Positions 54,113 through 64,000 of a DNA stretch of 64,000 nt are shown piece after piece; the stretch's first letter is position 1, and the number at the start of each line of letters is the position of its first letter. A program made the translations under genes and the position numbers. The DNA comes from Bacillus solitudinis (GTDB taxonomy: Bacteria > Bacillota > Bacilli > Bacillales > Bacillaceae_D): assembly GCF_002797395.1 (NCBI RefSeq), contig NZ_KZ454943.1, positions 4,454,253 through 4,518,252 of the forward strand. The letters are read 5' to 3'. Below the pieces are notes generated by a model. That model saw nothing but the letters and a program-made list of their open reading frames with translations, had not been told where the DNA came from and made no database searches.

Positions 54113-56557
54113 CTAAGACTCGCCTTTTATCACTTCAGTTTTTTTTCGTGAAAATTCAGTTACAACTCCGTCTTTTTCTGCATCTATAACAAAGGAACCA
54201 TTATTATAGCGGTCACTATTACGATAGAGACTAGCTTCTACAATCACTTCTTTGTTTTTTGATGTTTTAACGATGAATGTATCTACCTTATCAAGAATTC
54301 TCATGAATCCAATAACTCTATGCGGATTTGATTTTAATTCACGAAGCAAGACTAAACCACGTTTCGCTCGAGAAGATTTATCAAATTCAGCGATAGACAT
54401 TTTCTTAACAGAACCTCGTTGCGTAATCATCATAAACTCTACTTTAGCGTTTAAAGGAAAGGTAATTGCATTAACAACATAATCATCTTCTTTAAGGTTA
54501 ATAGCCTTAACCCCAGCGGCTCGTTGTCCAACAAGAGTCACTTCCTCTTCATTGAACCATAAGCTAAATCCTAAATGGGTAACTAAGAATAACTCTTGCT
54601 GTCCATTTGTTCTCATGATAGAAACAACTTCATCTTTTTCCTTAAGCCTTAAAGCCACTAAAGGTTTAGAATAGCGTTGTGCTTTATAAAGAGAGAGCTG
54701 AGAGCGTTTGGCCATCCCAGATTTAGTAATAAATAACAAGGATTCTTCTTCGTTGAATTCTTTTACAGACATCGCATCAATAATTTCATCGTCACGATCG
54801 ATGCTAACGATATTTGCAATATGCTGCCCATTGTCTTTCCAGCGTATATCAGGTAAGTGATGCACTGGTACATAAAGATAATTTCCGAGCTTTGTGAAGA
54901 TTAGTAATGTATCTGTGGTATTAACTTCTCGACATGAAAGAAGATAATCCCCTTCTTTCATACCTGGTGGTTCTCCATTTGAGGCTGTATACGAACGAAT
55001 GCTCGTACGCTTTACATAGCCTTCCTTTGTAACAGTAACCATCACGTCTTCAGAAGCAACAAGAACATCCATATCTATTTTGATTTCTTCAATTTCATCT
55101 TTAATAATTGTGCGGCGTGAATCAGCGAACTGTTTTTTAATTGCTAATAAATCTTTCTTTATAACATTTATCAGCTTCTTTTCACTATCTAGAATTGCCT
55201 CGAGCTCATGAATGTGACGTTCAAGCCCTGCTGCTTCTTCTTCAAGGGTTGTGATGTCTGTATTGGTTAAACGATATAACTGCAACGTCACAATTGCTTC
55301 TGCTTGAGCTTCAGTGAATTCATACTTTGCAATTAGGTTATCCTTCGCATTCTTTTTATCACTCGATGACCGGATAGTAGAAATGACCTCATCGAGAATG
55401 GAGATTGCTTTAATTAAACCTTTTACAATATGCTGACGGTCAGTTGCTTTACGTAATTCGTATTCTGCTCTTTTAGAAACGACAAGCTTCTGGTGATCAA
55501 TATAGGCTTGAATTAATGCTTGTAAGCCCATTAACTTAGGTGCTTTATTATGTATGGCAACCATATTAAAGTTATAGGTTATTTGCAGGTCAGTATTTTT
55601 TAAAAAGAAATTTAAAATAGCATTTGCATCTGCTTCTTTTTTTAATTCAATGACGATTCGAAGTCCTGTACGATCTGTATCATCACGAACTTCGGCAATC
55701 CCATCAACCTTTTTATCGAAACGCAGTTCGTCCATTTTTTTTACTAGATTTGATTTAACAATTTCATATGGAATTTCTGTGATGACGATTTGTTGACGAC
55801 CGCCTCTTACTTCCTCTATTTCCGTTTTTGCTCTGACAACAATCTTTCCTTTTCCTGTACGGTATGCTTGGCGAATTCCATCAATGCCTTGAACAATACC
55901 ACCAGTAGGAAAATCTGGACCTTTTATCACCTTCATGATTTCATCAAGAGTTGTGTTAGGGCGCTCCATCTGCATAATGACACCATCAATAATTTCTCCT
56001 AAATGATGAGGTGGGATATCTGTCGCGTATCCCGCTGAAATCCCCGTCGATCCATTAGCAAGTAAATTCGGGAACATTGCTGGTAAGACAACTGGTTCAT
56101 TCTCAGTATCATCAAAGTTCGGAATAAATTCCACGGTCTCTTTCTCTATATCACGTAATAATTGAGCTGCAATTGCGGAAAGCCGAGCTTCTGTATAACG
56201 CATCGCTGCAGGTGGATCCCCATCTATTGAACCGTTGTTCCCATGCATATCAATGAGTAGATTACGAACTTTCCATTCTTGACTCATGCGAACCATCGCT
56301 TCATAAACGGATGAATCACCATGTGGATGGTAGTTACCAATAACATTACCAACTGTTTTGGCTGATTTACGGAACGGCTTATCAGCTGTGTTACCATCTC
56401 GGTACATTGCATATAAAATTCGTCGTTGGACAGGCTTAAGCCCATCTCTTGCATCAGGTAAAGCACGCTCCTGAATAATATACTTACTATAACGACCAAA
56501 TCGATCGCCTATTACATCTTCTAAAGGAAGGTCTAAGTAACGCTCTAATTGTGCCAC
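54113..56557 (-). CDS. parC: DNA topoisomerase IV subunit A
   Basis: An 814-residue type IIA topoisomerase A subunit. Present are the [23 protein letters not shown]-type opening, the quinolone-region [17 protein letters not shown], and the catalytic Tyr in [13 protein letters not shown]-terminal beta-propeller repeats end the protein; they lack a GyrA box of the QRRGGKG type. Together with ParE it decatenates daughter chromosomes. GTG start 56557, 3 bases after the parE stop, with GAGGAGG overlapping the parE end. Order parE-parC is usual in Bacilli. Confidence 0.95.
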   Translation of the reverse strand: MAQLERYLDLPLEDVIGDRFGRYSKYIIQERALPDARDGLKPVQRRILYAMYRDGNTADKPFRKSAKTVGNVIGNYHPHGDSSVYEAMVRMSQEWKVRNLLIDMHGNNGSIDGDPPAAMRYTEARLSAIAAQLLRDIEKETVEFIPNFDDTENEPVVLPAMFPNLLANGSTGISAGYATDIPPHHLGEIIDGVIMQMERPNTTLDEIMKVIKGPDFPTGGIVQGIDGIRQAYRTGKGKIVVRAKTEIEEVRGGRQQIVITEIPYEIVKSNLVKKMDELRFDKKVDGIAEVRDDTDRTGLRIVIELKKEADANAILNFFLKNTDLQITYNFNMVAIHNKAPKLMGLQALIQAYIDHQKLVVSKRAEYELRKATDRQHIVKGLIKAISILDEVISTIRSSSDKKNAKDNLIAKYEFTEAQAEAIVTLQLYRLTNTDITTLEEEAAGLERHIHELEAILDSEKKLINVIKKDLLAIKKQFADSRRTIIKDEIEEIKIDMDVLVASEDVMVTVTKEGYVKRTSIRSYTASNGEPPGMKEGDYLLSCREVNTTDTLLIFTKLGNYLYVPVHHLPDIRWKDNGQHIANIVSIDRDDEIIDAMSVKEFNEEESLLFITKSGMAKRSQLSLYKAQRYSKPLVALRLKEKDEVVSIMRTNGQQELFLVTHLGFSLWFNEEEVTLVGQRAAGVKAINLKEDDYVVNAITFPLNAKVEFMMITQRGSVKKMSIAEFDKSSRAKRGLVLLRELKSNPHRVIGFMRILDKVDTFIVKTSKNKEVIVEASLYRNSDRYNNGSFVIDAEKDGVVTEFSRKKTEVIKGES

Positions 56558-56560
56558 TTT

Positions 56561-58531
56561 TTATTCCTCCTCTACTACGGCTAAATTTTCATTTTCTAGT
56601 ATGTTTGTTTCTTCTTCTAAACCGAACGCAACATTTGTTTCAATCCATTTTCGTCTTGGTTCAACTTTATCACCCATAAGTGTAGTGATGCGCTTTTCTG
56701 CCCGAGTAGCATCATCAATATTAACACGAATTAATGTTCGTGTCTCAGGATCCATTGTAGTTTCCCAAAGTTGAATCGCATTCATCTCACCTAGACCTTT
56801 ATAGCGCTGCAATGCATAACCTCTACCAACCTTTTTTGTTGCATCACCTAGCTGGCGTTCATCCCATGCATATTCTATAACTTCTTTTTTTCCAGAACCT
56901 TTACTAACTTTATAGAGTGGTGGAAGTGCGATATAGACTTTACCAGCTTCAATTAAAGGACGCATATAACGGAAAAAGAAGGTTAAAAGTAAGACTTGAA
57001 TATGAGCACCGTCGGTATCCGCATCTGTCATAATGACCACTTTATCGTAATTAACATCTTCTAAATCAAAATCAGAACCGACACCCGCGCCGATCGTATG
57101 GATAATTGTTCGTATTTCTTCATTTTTCATGATATCTTCTAATTTTGCTTTTTCTGTATTTATGACTTTACCTCGAAGTGGAAGAACGGCTTGGAATTTA
57201 CGATCCCGTCCTTGTTTAGCCGAACCGCCAGCAGAATCGCCCTCTACAAGGTACAATTCATTACGTTGAGGGTTTTTTGACTGCGCAGGGGTTAGCTTCC
57301 CACTAAGAAGTACATCTTTACGTTTGCTTTTCTTTCCATTTCGAGCATCCTCACGTGCTTTTCTAGCTGCTTCACGAGCTTGAGATGCTTTAATTGCTTT
57401 TTTAATAAGCATTCCACTGATATCAGGATTTTCTTCAAAGAAATAGGAGAGTTTTTCAGAAACAAGTCCGTCAACCGCAGATCTTGCCTCAGTTGTTCCC
57501 AACTTACTCTTTGTTTGTCCTTCAAACTGTAGTTTTTCTTCAGGGACTCGAACAGAAATAATCGCTGTAAACCCTTCTCGAATGTCTGAACCGTCTAGGT
57601 TTTTATCTTTTTCCTTTAGTAGCTTAATTTTACGAGCGTAGTCATTAACGGCTCGTGTCATCGCTGCTTTTGCCCCTAACTCATGGGTTCCCCCATCCTT
57701 TGTCCGAACATTGTTAACAAAGGAAAGTACATTTTCTGTATACCCATCGTTAAATTGAAAAGCAAATTCGACCTCGATATCGTTTTGAATACCAGTAAAG
57801 AATACAACAGGATTAAGTGTTTCTTTATCCTCATTTAAATATTCAACAAATGCTTCAATCCCGTTTTCATAACAAAAAGATTCAGATGAACCCCCATTAC
57901 GTAAATCTATTAGTTCAATCTTTAATCCTTTTAATAAAAAAGCAGCTTCTCTAATTCGTTCTGTTAATGTTTCAATGTTATATGATGTCACACTAAAAAT
58001 AGTCGAATCCGGCTTAAAATGAATGGTCGTTCCCGTTTTACGAGTGGTGCCAGTTTTTTCTAATGTTGTAACCGGCTTTCCTCCATTTTCAAAACGCTGT
58101 TTATAAACATGGCCATCACGCTTAATTTCAACTTCTAACCATTCAGAAAGAGCATTTACAACGGATGCACCAACGCCATGAAGGCCACCACTTGTTGCAT
58201 AACCGCCCTGACCAAATTTACCTCCTGCATGGAGAATGGTTAAAATAACTTCAGGAGTCGGCTTACCAAGCTTATGCATTCCAGTTGGCATCCCTCGTCC
58301 TTCATCCGAAACTGAAATACTATTATCACGGTGGACTGTTACTTTAATTGTTGTTCCATAACCCGCCAAAGCTTCATCGACAGAATTATCGACGATTTCA
58401 TAAACCAAGTGATGTAAACCTCGTGAGTCTGTACTCCCGATATACATACCTGGTCTCTTTCTTACAGCTTCTAAGCCTTCTAATACTTGTATTGCATCAT
58501 CGTTATATTCAAGGTGTTGGTTCTTTGCCAA
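56561..58531 (-). CDS. parE: DNA topoisomerase IV subunit B
   Basis: A 655-residue ATPase subunit. It has the GHKL ATP-binding part (EIVDNSVDEALAGYG, DEGRGMPTG, GGLHGVGASVVNALS), the transducer, and the TOPRIM domain (VEGDSAGGSAKQGRD, DADTDGAHI), with the C-terminal YKGLGEMN. The frame is open from GTG 58549, but TTG 58531 with AAGGAG 8 bases upstream gives the 655-residue length and N-terminus of B. subtilis ParE, so it is preferred. First gene of the parE-parC pair. Confidence 0.95.
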   Translation of the reverse strand: MAKNQHLEYNDDAIQVLEGLEAVRKRPGMYIGSTDSRGLHHLVYEIVDNSVDEALAGYGTTIKVTVHRDNSISVSDEGRGMPTGMHKLGKPTPEVILTILHAGGKFGQGGYATSGGLHGVGASVVNALSEWLEVEIKRDGHVYKQRFENGGKPVTTLEKTGTTRKTGTTIHFKPDSTIFSVTSYNIETLTERIREAAFLLKGLKIELIDLRNGGSSESFCYENGIEAFVEYLNEDKETLNPVVFFTGIQNDIEVEFAFQFNDGYTENVLSFVNNVRTKDGGTHELGAKAAMTRAVNDYARKIKLLKEKDKNLDGSDIREGFTAIISVRVPEEKLQFEGQTKSKLGTTEARSAVDGLVSEKLSYFFEENPDISGMLIKKAIKASQAREAARKAREDARNGKKSKRKDVLLSGKLTPAQSKNPQRNELYLVEGDSAGGSAKQGRDRKFQAVLPLRGKVINTEKAKLEDIMKNEEIRTIIHTIGAGVGSDFDLEDVNYDKVVIMTDADTDGAHIQVLLLTFFFRYMRPLIEAGKVYIALPPLYKVSKGSGKKEVIEYAWDERQLGDATKKVGRGYALQRYKGLGEMNAIQLWETTMDPETRTLIRVNIDDATRAEKRITTLMGDKVEPRRKWIETNVAFGLEEETNILENENLAVVEEE

Positions 58532-58707
58532 GACAGGTACTCCTTTCACTCGCTACATGTATTGTAGCACAAACGCACGTTTCCGTTTCATTTTCTAATC
58601 GCTTTTACTATTGTATCTGTTATTTCATTATTCGCAACCTATTTCATGGAATCCTTTATTTTTCTGAGAAGAAATTTACAATGCAGAAAGTAGATGTTCT
58701 TACAAAA

Positions 58708-58750
58708 AGGAGCATCTCTGAAGGCTAAATTTGACCTTTGAGACACTCCT
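58708..58750 (-). terminator. Imperfect hairpin after the CoA-binding protein gene
   Basis: Imperfect inverted repeat (AGGAGCATCTCTGAAGG against CCTTTGAGACACTCCT) about 100 bases beyond the minus-strand CoA-binding gene. The 58532-58856 interval also holds the parE promoter region; no gene is seen. Confidence 0.4.
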
Positions 58751-58856
58751 CTTAATCAATGAGCAACAATATACATCTTTAGGAAGTTCAATCCCACAAC
58801 CCACTGTGAGACGGTAGAGACCTATTAAAACGGACCGAGAATCCCATTTATATTTC

Positions 58857-59264
58857 TTATTTAAATTTTGCATGCTCCACTTTGATACAACGATCCATGA
58901 TTGTAGTAACATCATGATCTACTAAGTATTGATAAGCGTCTTCATTTTCAACACCCAGCTGCGCCCAGAACACCTTCGCCCCAATTGCCACGGTTTCTTC
59001 AGCGATTCCAGGTAAATATTCACTTCGACGAAATACATTGACCACATCAACATGTTTATTAATATCTTTTAGCGACGCAAAAGCCTTTTTACCTAAAACT
59101 TCATTAACGGTCGGATTAACCGGAATGATTTCATAACCGGCTAATTGCATAGCTTCAGCTATCATATACGAAGTTCGTTCTGGGTTGTCCGACAAACCAA
59201 CTACGGCAATTGTTTTACTTTTTTGAAATATTTCTTTAATTCTTTCATTTGACGGGTTTTTCAT
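58857..59264 (-). CDS. yneT: CoA-binding domain protein (YneT/YccU-like)
   Basis: A 135-residue single-domain protein with a Rossmann-type CoA-binding fold (KTIAVVGLSDNPERTSYMIA, IIPVNPTVNEVLGKKAFASL, and the closing TTIMDRCIKVEH). Function unknown, related to the CoA-binding part of acyl-CoA synthetases. In B. subtilis yneT lies next to parE, as here. ATG 59264 with AGGGGGC upstream. Confidence 0.87.
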   Translation of the reverse strand: MKNPSNERIKEIFQKSKTIAVVGLSDNPERTSYMIAEAMQLAGYEIIPVNPTVNEVLGKKAFASLKDINKHVDVVNVFRRSEYLPGIAEETVAIGAKVFWAQLGVENEDAYQYLVDHDVTTIMDRCIKVEHAKFK

Positions 59265-59339
59265 GTTCAGTGCCCCCTATGAATGATTGCTTTGGTTTAT
59301 AAAGGATCGACCCAATTATGTATAATTTGTAACCAATCC

Positions 59340-60332
59340 TTAAATTGTTCGAGAAAATTTATCTAAAAATCGTTGTGGGTACTCTTCAGGTAGCTTACTA
59401 ACTTCGTCTAAACGGTTCCAATGTTCTTCAGTTAAGCTCCAGCCTGTTGCTCCCATATTCTCTTCAAATTGAGAAAGGCTTGTTGCCCCGAAAATAGGCG
59501 AAGTCACTTCTTCTTTACCAATTAACCAGTTAAGAGCAACTTGCGATGGTGCTTTCCCTATTTCCAATGCAATATCTTGCACCGTATGTAAAATATCGAA
59601 ATTTTTCTGATTAGAATTATATTTCTCCCAACTCGATTCACCACCTCCTTTTGCCAATCGACCAGTTGTAGGGGTTTCTCCTTGCTTATATTTACCAGTC
59701 AAAAATCCACTACCTAGAGGTCCCCATGGAATCACGCCAACATTTTCTTCTCGACAAAGTGACATCACTTCACGATCCATTTCGCGATTCACAAGACTAT
59801 ATTGTGGTTGAACTGAGATAAAACGTGCATAACGTTTGAAATCACTATAAGATAGCGCCTTCATTATCTGCCACGCTAAAAAGTTAGAACAGCCGATATA
59901 ACGTACTTTCCCCGAAGATATAAGATCGTCTAAGGTTCTTATCGCTTCTTCAATTGGGGTTAAGTTATCCCACACGTGCAACTGATACAAATCTAAATAG
60001 TCGGTATTTAAACGTCGTAAACTTTGGTCAATTCCTTCTAAAATACGACGACGCGAATATCCAAAATCATTCGGATGTGGCCCAACCTTCATACGAACTT
60101 TGGTAGCAAGCACAACCTCTGAACGACGTTCGTTAATTGCCTTTCCAACAATTCGCTCAGATTCTCCCCCTACATATACATCCGCCGTATCGATAAAGTT
60201 CCCACCCTGATCAAGAAACTGATGAATCATTCTGATGGAATCCTTCTCATTAATTTGATTACCAAATGTCATCGTTCCTAAACATAGCTCAGAAACTAAT
60301 AGTCCACTTTTCCCCAAAACATTATACTTCAT
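59340..60332 (-). CDS. Aldo/keto reductase
   Basis: A 330-residue NAD(P)H-dependent (beta/alpha)8 reductase. The tetrad can be seen: Asp in NFIDTADVYVGGES with Tyr nearby, Lys in VLATKVRMKVG and His in LYQLHVWD. The C-terminal part has ISVQPQYSLVNREMD and GPLGSGFLTGKY. Typical of the YghZ/Tas-like group; the carbonyl substrate is not evident. AAGGAAGG precedes ATG 60332. Monocistronic on the minus strand. Confidence 0.9.
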   Translation of the reverse strand: MKYNVLGKSGLLVSELCLGTMTFGNQINEKDSIRMIHQFLDQGGNFIDTADVYVGGESERIVGKAINERRSEVVLATKVRMKVGPHPNDFGYSRRRILEGIDQSLRRLNTDYLDLYQLHVWDNLTPIEEAIRTLDDLISSGKVRYIGCSNFLAWQIMKALSYSDFKRYARFISVQPQYSLVNREMDREVMSLCREENVGVIPWGPLGSGFLTGKYKQGETPTTGRLAKGGGESSWEKYNSNQKNFDILHTVQDIALEIGKAPSQVALNWLIGKEEVTSPIFGATSLSQFEENMGATGWSLTEEHWNRLDEVSKLPEEYPQRFLDKFSRTI

Positions 60333-60560
60333 CGTTTTCTTCCTTCCTTTTGTAAATAAAAAGTTATACTAATATTAATTCGACTAAATGTTTAAAAATC
60401 CTGCCTTTTAACCACTCAAATGAATGAGCGAATAATTTCATCTCATTTTGTTATCATTTTACCCCTCCCATCTCAAAAAAACAAAGAAATTTGCTCAGAT
60501 AGGGGTAAGCTTCTTCACTTCAGTTAAAAATAAAAAGAACAAAAAAAGGGGGTTAATCTA

Positions 60561-60824
60561 ATGTCAACGTATGAAACCAATGATCAAATCACGATTGTTG
60601 ATGATACGGGTTTAGAACAAGATTTTCTAGTTGAGGCTCTTTTTGAAATGAAGGGTCAATCTTACGCACTTTTATCAGCTGAAGAAGATATGCTCCTAAT
60701 GAGGGTAGAAGTGGAACAAGATAATGAGCAATATTTAGTTGATGTTAGTGAACAGGAAATTGAGAATATATTAGCAGCGTACGAAATCGCATTAGATGCA
60801 GATGAAAATAATATCATCCATTAA
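60561..60824 (+). CDS. DUF1292-family protein (YrzB-like)
   Basis: An 87-residue, very acidic, soluble protein with the DUF1292 pattern (ITIVDDTGLEQDFLVEALFE, SYALLSAEED, and a closing ...VSEQEIENILAAYE). Function unknown. AAAGGGGG precedes ATG 60561. It converges on the LysR gene with a shared terminator. Confidence 0.85.
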   Translation: MSTYETNDQITIVDDTGLEQDFLVEALFEMKGQSYALLSAEEDMLLMRVEVEQDNEQYLVDVSEQEIENILAAYEIALDADENNIIH

Positions 60825-60835
60825 AATAACTAGAT

Positions 60836-60880
60836 AGGTGTTCCTATTGGGGTTGTTTTCGGAACCTCTATAGGACACCT
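60836..60880. terminator. Bidirectional terminator between DUF1292 and LysR genes
   Basis: Outer arms AGGTGTTCCTAT (60836-60847) and ATAGGACACCT (60870-60880) with one bulge, inner pairing GGGGTT/AACCTC, then TTGTTTT. Confidence 0.75.
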
Positions 60881-60888
60881 TGTTTTAC

Positions 60889-61773
60889 TCATTTCATTTT
60901 GACTTTCTCAATCATTCGCAAAAATAATTGCTGAGCTTTTGATAAAGAAGAGTCCTTGGCTTGTATAACATAAAAAGGTCTTGTAAACGTCCGGTTGCTG
61001 ATCTTTAGTTTCTTTATTTCATTTGCATTTAATTCTTTCCGAACCGTCCACAGTGAAATCATTGCAATACCCAGACCTGCAGCTACCGCTTCTTTTATAC
61101 CTTGACTGCTACTAAAAATAAAAAAATGTTTTACTTTAATATCAAACTCAGAAATGAATTGATCACTATACGCTCGTGTTCCAGAGCCACTCTCCCTCCA
61201 AATCCATGTTTCATTATGGATCATTTCCATTTTAAGCCTTTCAATATTTGATAAAGGATGATGTGGTGGCGCAATAATAATCATTTCGTCTTCCATAAAT
61301 GGTTCTACCTTTAAGCCTTTTCCCGTTACTTCCCCTTCCACGAGTCCAATATCAAGGGAACCAGAACGAACTTGTTCAATCACTTCCTCCGTATTAGCAA
61401 CCATAACTTCCACTTTAACGAGTGAATGTTCTTTTGCGTAATCAGCAAGAACTAGTGGCAAAATATACTCGCCAATGGTAAAACTAGCCCCAATCTTTAA
61501 CGTGCCTTTGACAACCTCCATTCGGTCATTTAATTCCTGTTTTACTTCTTCTAGGAGAGAAAGCATCTTTTTTGCTCGAATATAAAGAATTTCGCCCTCT
61601 TCCGTCACCTGAACAAGCTTTGGAGAACGAATTAGCAACTTGGTATCAAATTCTTGTTCGAGATAGCGTATATGTAAACTTACATTAGGCTGTGATAAAT
61701 TTAAAATTTTAGCTGATTTTGAAAAATGACGTTGTTCAACAACAGTAACAAATGTTTTCAAATAATCAATCAT
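60889..61773 (-). CDS. LysR-family transcriptional regulator (CysL/YwfK-like)
   Basis: A 294-residue regulator. N-terminal winged helix-turn-helix (YLKTFVTVVEQRHFSKSAKI, LNLSQPNVSLHIRYLEQEF) and a periplasmic-binding-type effector domain (GTLKIGASFTIGEYILP, DIGLVEGEVTG). The N-terminus resembles CysL/YwfK of B. subtilis, a sulfite-reductase activator, but no cys genes are near, so the target is open. ATG 61773 with AAAGGAG upstream. Confidence 0.85.
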   Translation of the reverse strand: MIDYLKTFVTVVEQRHFSKSAKILNLSQPNVSLHIRYLEQEFDTKLLIRSPKLVQVTEEGEILYIRAKKMLSLLEEVKQELNDRMEVVKGTLKIGASFTIGEYILPLVLADYAKEHSLVKVEVMVANTEEVIEQVRSGSLDIGLVEGEVTGKGLKVEPFMEDEMIIIAPPHHPLSNIERLKMEMIHNETWIWRESGSGTRAYSDQFISEFDIKVKHFFIFSSSQGIKEAVAAGLGIAMISLWTVRKELNANEIKKLKISNRTFTRPFYVIQAKDSSLSKAQQLFLRMIEKVKMK

Positions 61774-61864
61774 ACAATCACTCCTTTCTATTTCTATTTT
61801 ACCATAAAATTATCTCATGATTAGAATAACAAGAATGCATTTATGTTATTCATACTATCAAGAA

Positions 61865-61892
61865 AAGGTTGCCGTTTATTCACGGCAACCTT
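61865..61892 (-). terminator. Terminator of the chemotaxis receptor gene
   Basis: A perfect 11-bp stem AAGGTTGCCGT / ACGGCAACCTT (61865-61875 and 61882-61892), just past the receptor stop on the minus strand. Confidence 0.8.
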
Positions 61893-61897
61893 AGTCA

Positions 61898-64000
61898 CTA
61901 GATTTTAAATACTTGAATATCTTTCATTAAATCTTTAGAAATTCCTTCCAATTCCTCTGAAGACTGAGAAGCCTGATCAATAGATTCTAATTGTTTGTTA
62001 ATATCTGTTTGAACACGTTGTGCCATTTCCGTACTCTTAAGCGCATGTCCGCTCATCGTTTGAACTGTAGCTGACACTTCTTCTGAGCTTGCAGATATCT
62101 GTTGAATGATTGCGGATACCCCTTGAACTTGGTCTGCGACACTATCAATTAAACCAACGAGTTCATTAAATTTATGGCCTGCATCCTCTACCCGTTGATT
62201 TCCTTCCGTTACTTCCTGCTTTCCTGTTATAATTTTTTCAACAGTCAGCTTAGTTGAATGTTGAATTTTTGAAACAAGTGCACCGATTTCTTCTGTTGCT
62301 TTTTGAGAGCGCTGTGACAATTTACGAACTTCATCCGCTACAACCGCAAAACCTAAGCCTTTTTCTCCTGCTCTTGCTGCTTCAATTGCCGCGTTTAGAG
62401 CAAGTAAATTTGTTTGCGCAGATAAAGCGCTAATAATTTCTGTCACTTTAACAATTTGTGTGGCGTGTTCATCAAGTTCTTCTATCATTTCAGCTGATTC
62501 ATTTACAACTTTATTTACCTGACCAATTTGCTTAACTGCATGTGTAATATATTCCTGCCCTTGCTTGGCTTCATCAATCATATTCATTGAATTATTCGAT
62601 ACGTCTGAAGAAACCTCCGCAATTTTTTGAATATCCATTGTAATCGATTCAATGGCTACTACACTTTCCTCTGTACTAGCTGCTGTTTCACGAGATAGTT
62701 GTGCCACTTCATTAATAATTTCCTTCGTCTGTATCGACAGTTCTTTATTATACGCAGAGTTCTCAGAAAGCTTGTTGGAAGACTTTGAAACGACTTCCGC
62801 TGTACTTGATGCACTTACAATAATCGTTCGTATTCCCTCTACCATTTTACCCACAGACGTTAGTAAATCGCCAAGCTCATCTTTACGCTTCTTTTTCCCG
62901 CCTGTTAGTTCCCGGACTGCTGCAAGATTACCAACTTCAACTTCCTGCATAACATTGGTTACTCGCTTTATGGCATTCGTCATGCCCGCTGAAAAAAATA
63001 AAGCCACAACAAGTGAAACAATAACCGTAATTAGTCCTATGAGTACAGTAATTGTAGCAATTTCTTTCGTTTCTGTCGTCAATTCTTCAATGGGAACATT
63101 TGAAGATAAAATCCAACCGCTTCCTTCAAGAAGTGTGGCTGTAATTAATTCGTTGTTTTCCGATACAAAAGTCCTAGTTTCAGGAAGTTCCATACTAATT
63201 AACTCATTAATATATTGAGCATTCTCATCTTCACCCTCGTTAAGTGCACGGCTTCTTGAAAGTAGGTTTCCTTGATAATTTACAATGGACACATAACCTG
63301 TTTCTCCTAAACTGATTCCATGAAGACTGTTATGAATCGAGTCATTCACTTCAATTAATAAAACCCCTAGTTCATCACCCGAAGTAACGCTATTTACCAT
63401 TCTACCAAGAATAAACTTGTCATTCGGAGTTGCTTCATTTTCTAACGTGAACCAATGCAAACGACCGCGACTATTTTTAATTTGTTCAATTCCAGCTTGA
63501 ACCTCTGGTAACTCAAAGTTAAGATTAGATTGAACTGTCTTATAAATATCATTTTCTGTAATAAGTGATAGGCCGGATAAATCTTTTCTTGTATTTACAA
63601 GATGTGTTAAATACTCTTGTATCTCTCGTTTTTGCGAAAACATATCAAAATCATTTTCTGCTTTATTTAAGTTTGCTAGTCCCTCATAAATATCACGAGA
63701 AGTAACGATAGATAAACTCAAATTTTCTATTTCCTTGATATTGCTAGCAAAGTTTTTACTGACTTGAACAATAAGTTCTTCAGTCACTTCACTCGTTTTA
63801 CTACTAATTATACTTGCAGAAGTATTATAAGAAATATAGCCAATAACAATGACTGGGACAATCGAGAATAGTAAGAACATAATTAAAAGTTTTCGACCAA
63901 TTTTCGATCCTTTGAATGCTGCATTTCTTCTTTCTTTTAACCTCGCTTTTTTGGGTCCGGTTTTCTTTTTGTTAGCTATGAGCCCTTTTTTTACCTTTAA
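61898..64000 (-). CDS. Methyl-accepting chemotaxis protein (N-terminus beyond window)
   Basis: A receptor with a first membrane segment ([16 protein letters not shown]), an extracellular dCache-like sensor of about 260 residues, a second membrane segment ([21 protein letters not shown]), a HAMP domain, and the long cytoplasmic helical hairpin with the tip sequence around [24 protein letters not shown]-type residues. An ATG at 63880 starts inside the first membrane helix. The frame continues through a basic stretch ([19 protein letters not shown]) to the window edge without a stop or a canonical start, so the true start lies beyond 64000. At least 700 residues in all. Signals to CheA/CheW; ligand unknown. 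Confidence 0.92.
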   Translation of the reverse strand, partial: LKVKKGLIANKKKTGPKKARLKERRNAAFKGSKIGRKLLIMFLLFSIVPVIVIGYISYNTSASIISSKTSEVTEELIVQVSKNFASNIKEIENLSLSIVTSRDIYEGLANLNKAENDFDMFSQKREIQEYLTHLVNTRKDLSGLSLITENDIYKTVQSNLNFELPEVQAGIEQIKNSRGRLHWFTLENEATPNDKFILGRMVNSVTSGDELGVLLIEVNDSIHNSLHGISLGETGYVSIVNYQGNLLSRSRALNEGEDENAQYINELISMELPETRTFVSENNELITATLLEGSGWILSSNVPIEELTTETKEIATITVLIGLITVIVSLVVALFFSAGMTNAIKRVTNVMQEVEVGNLAAVRELTGGKKKRKDELGDLLTSVGKMVEGIRTIIVSASSTAEVVSKSSNKLSENSAYNKELSIQTKEIINEVAQLSRETAASTEESVVAIESITMDIQKIAEVSSDVSNNSMNMIDEAKQGQEYITHAVKQIGQVNKVVNESAEMIEELDEHATQIVKVTEIISALSAQTNLLALNAAIEAARAGEKGLGFAVVADEVRKLSQRSQKATEEIGALVSKIQHSTKLTVEKIITGKQEVTEGNQRVEDAGHKFNELVGLIDSVADQVQGVSAIIQQISASSEEVSATVQTMSGHALKSTEMAQRVQTDINKQLESIDQASQSSEELEGISKDLMKDIQVFKI

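Noticed and set aside
62652-63218. 188-codon + strand frame opposite the chemotaxis receptor
   Set aside because: Antisense shadow of the receptor signalling domain; Ser/Thr-rich composition is typical of such shadows.
63878-63880. ATG 63880 as start of the chemotaxis receptor
   Set aside because: It lies at the start of the first membrane helix, and the same frame continues with a normal basic cytoplasmic N-terminus to the window edge.
1-64000. CRISPR arrays, tRNA or rRNA genes, prophage or intact insertion sequences
   Set aside because: I looked for regularly spaced repeats, tRNA-like cloverleaf blocks, 16S/23S stretches and transposase or integrase frames and found none.

Overview
The window comes from a low-GC, endospore-forming Bacillaceae chromosome. 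The support is strong AGGAGG ribosome sites with ATG/GTG/TTG starts, a gerA-type germination operon, a sigma-B-like promoter, the yneT-parE-parC block known from Bacillus, a SpoIIS-type toxin-antitoxin set and the tail of a gas-vesicle cluster. The species cannot be named from sequence alone; a free-living, plant-debris-degrading Bacillus relative fits.

Layout. 1-0.5 kb: end of a gas-vesicle operon (gvpU). 0.7-9.2 kb: an island with an AraC regulator and a 1441-residue secreted pectinase (lectin-like domain, two CBM35-like modules, an SLH-like region, PL10 pectate lyase, CE8 pectin methylesterase), flanked by two paralogous membrane zinc-ribbon proteins. 9.3-16 kb: a heterodimer-type ABC exporter, an EamA permease, a VOC protein, and DUF2243 plus CtaG. 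16-19.4 kb: gene debris, a SpoIISA toxin with two small downstream genes read here as SpoIISB and a possible SpoIISC, and a DJ-1/PfpI protein behind a sigma-B promoter. 20-23.7 kb: an SGNH hydrolase that seems to start with CTG, and a DUF350/glutathionylspermidine-synthase-like/lipoprotein trio. 24.2-31.2 kb: a gerA-C-D-B operon, then two proteins with the same N-terminal LysM-like module fused to ThuA and to GMC oxidoreductase domains. 31.8-33.5 kb: secreted PL1 pectate lyase.

36.2-53.3 kb is the most interesting block: a ROK regulator, two ABC sugar permeases and a solute-binding lipoprotein with no ATPase, a cytoplasmic (alpha/alpha)-type glycosidase, a cytoplasmic GH31 enzyme with an extra helical N-terminal domain, and two large secreted GH31 enzymes. 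The two secreted enzymes match the 3-alpha-isomaltosyltransferase / 6-alpha-glucosyltransferase pair that turns alpha-glucan into the cyclic tetrasaccharide cycloalternan. The inferred scheme is to make the ring outside, import it, and open and hydrolyse it inside. 53.6-64 kb is housekeeping: topoisomerase IV, a CoA-binding protein, an aldo/keto reductase, DUF1292, a LysR regulator and a chemotaxis receptor cut by the window edge.

A recurring regulatory feature is a near-perfect Shine-Dalgarno sequence without a usable start codon, placed about 16-20 nt after one gene and 60-80 nt before a secreted-protein gene. It occurs before the pectinase, before the solute-binding protein and before the isomaltosyltransferase-like gene, and resembles the STAB-SD mRNA stabiliser described for Bacillus.
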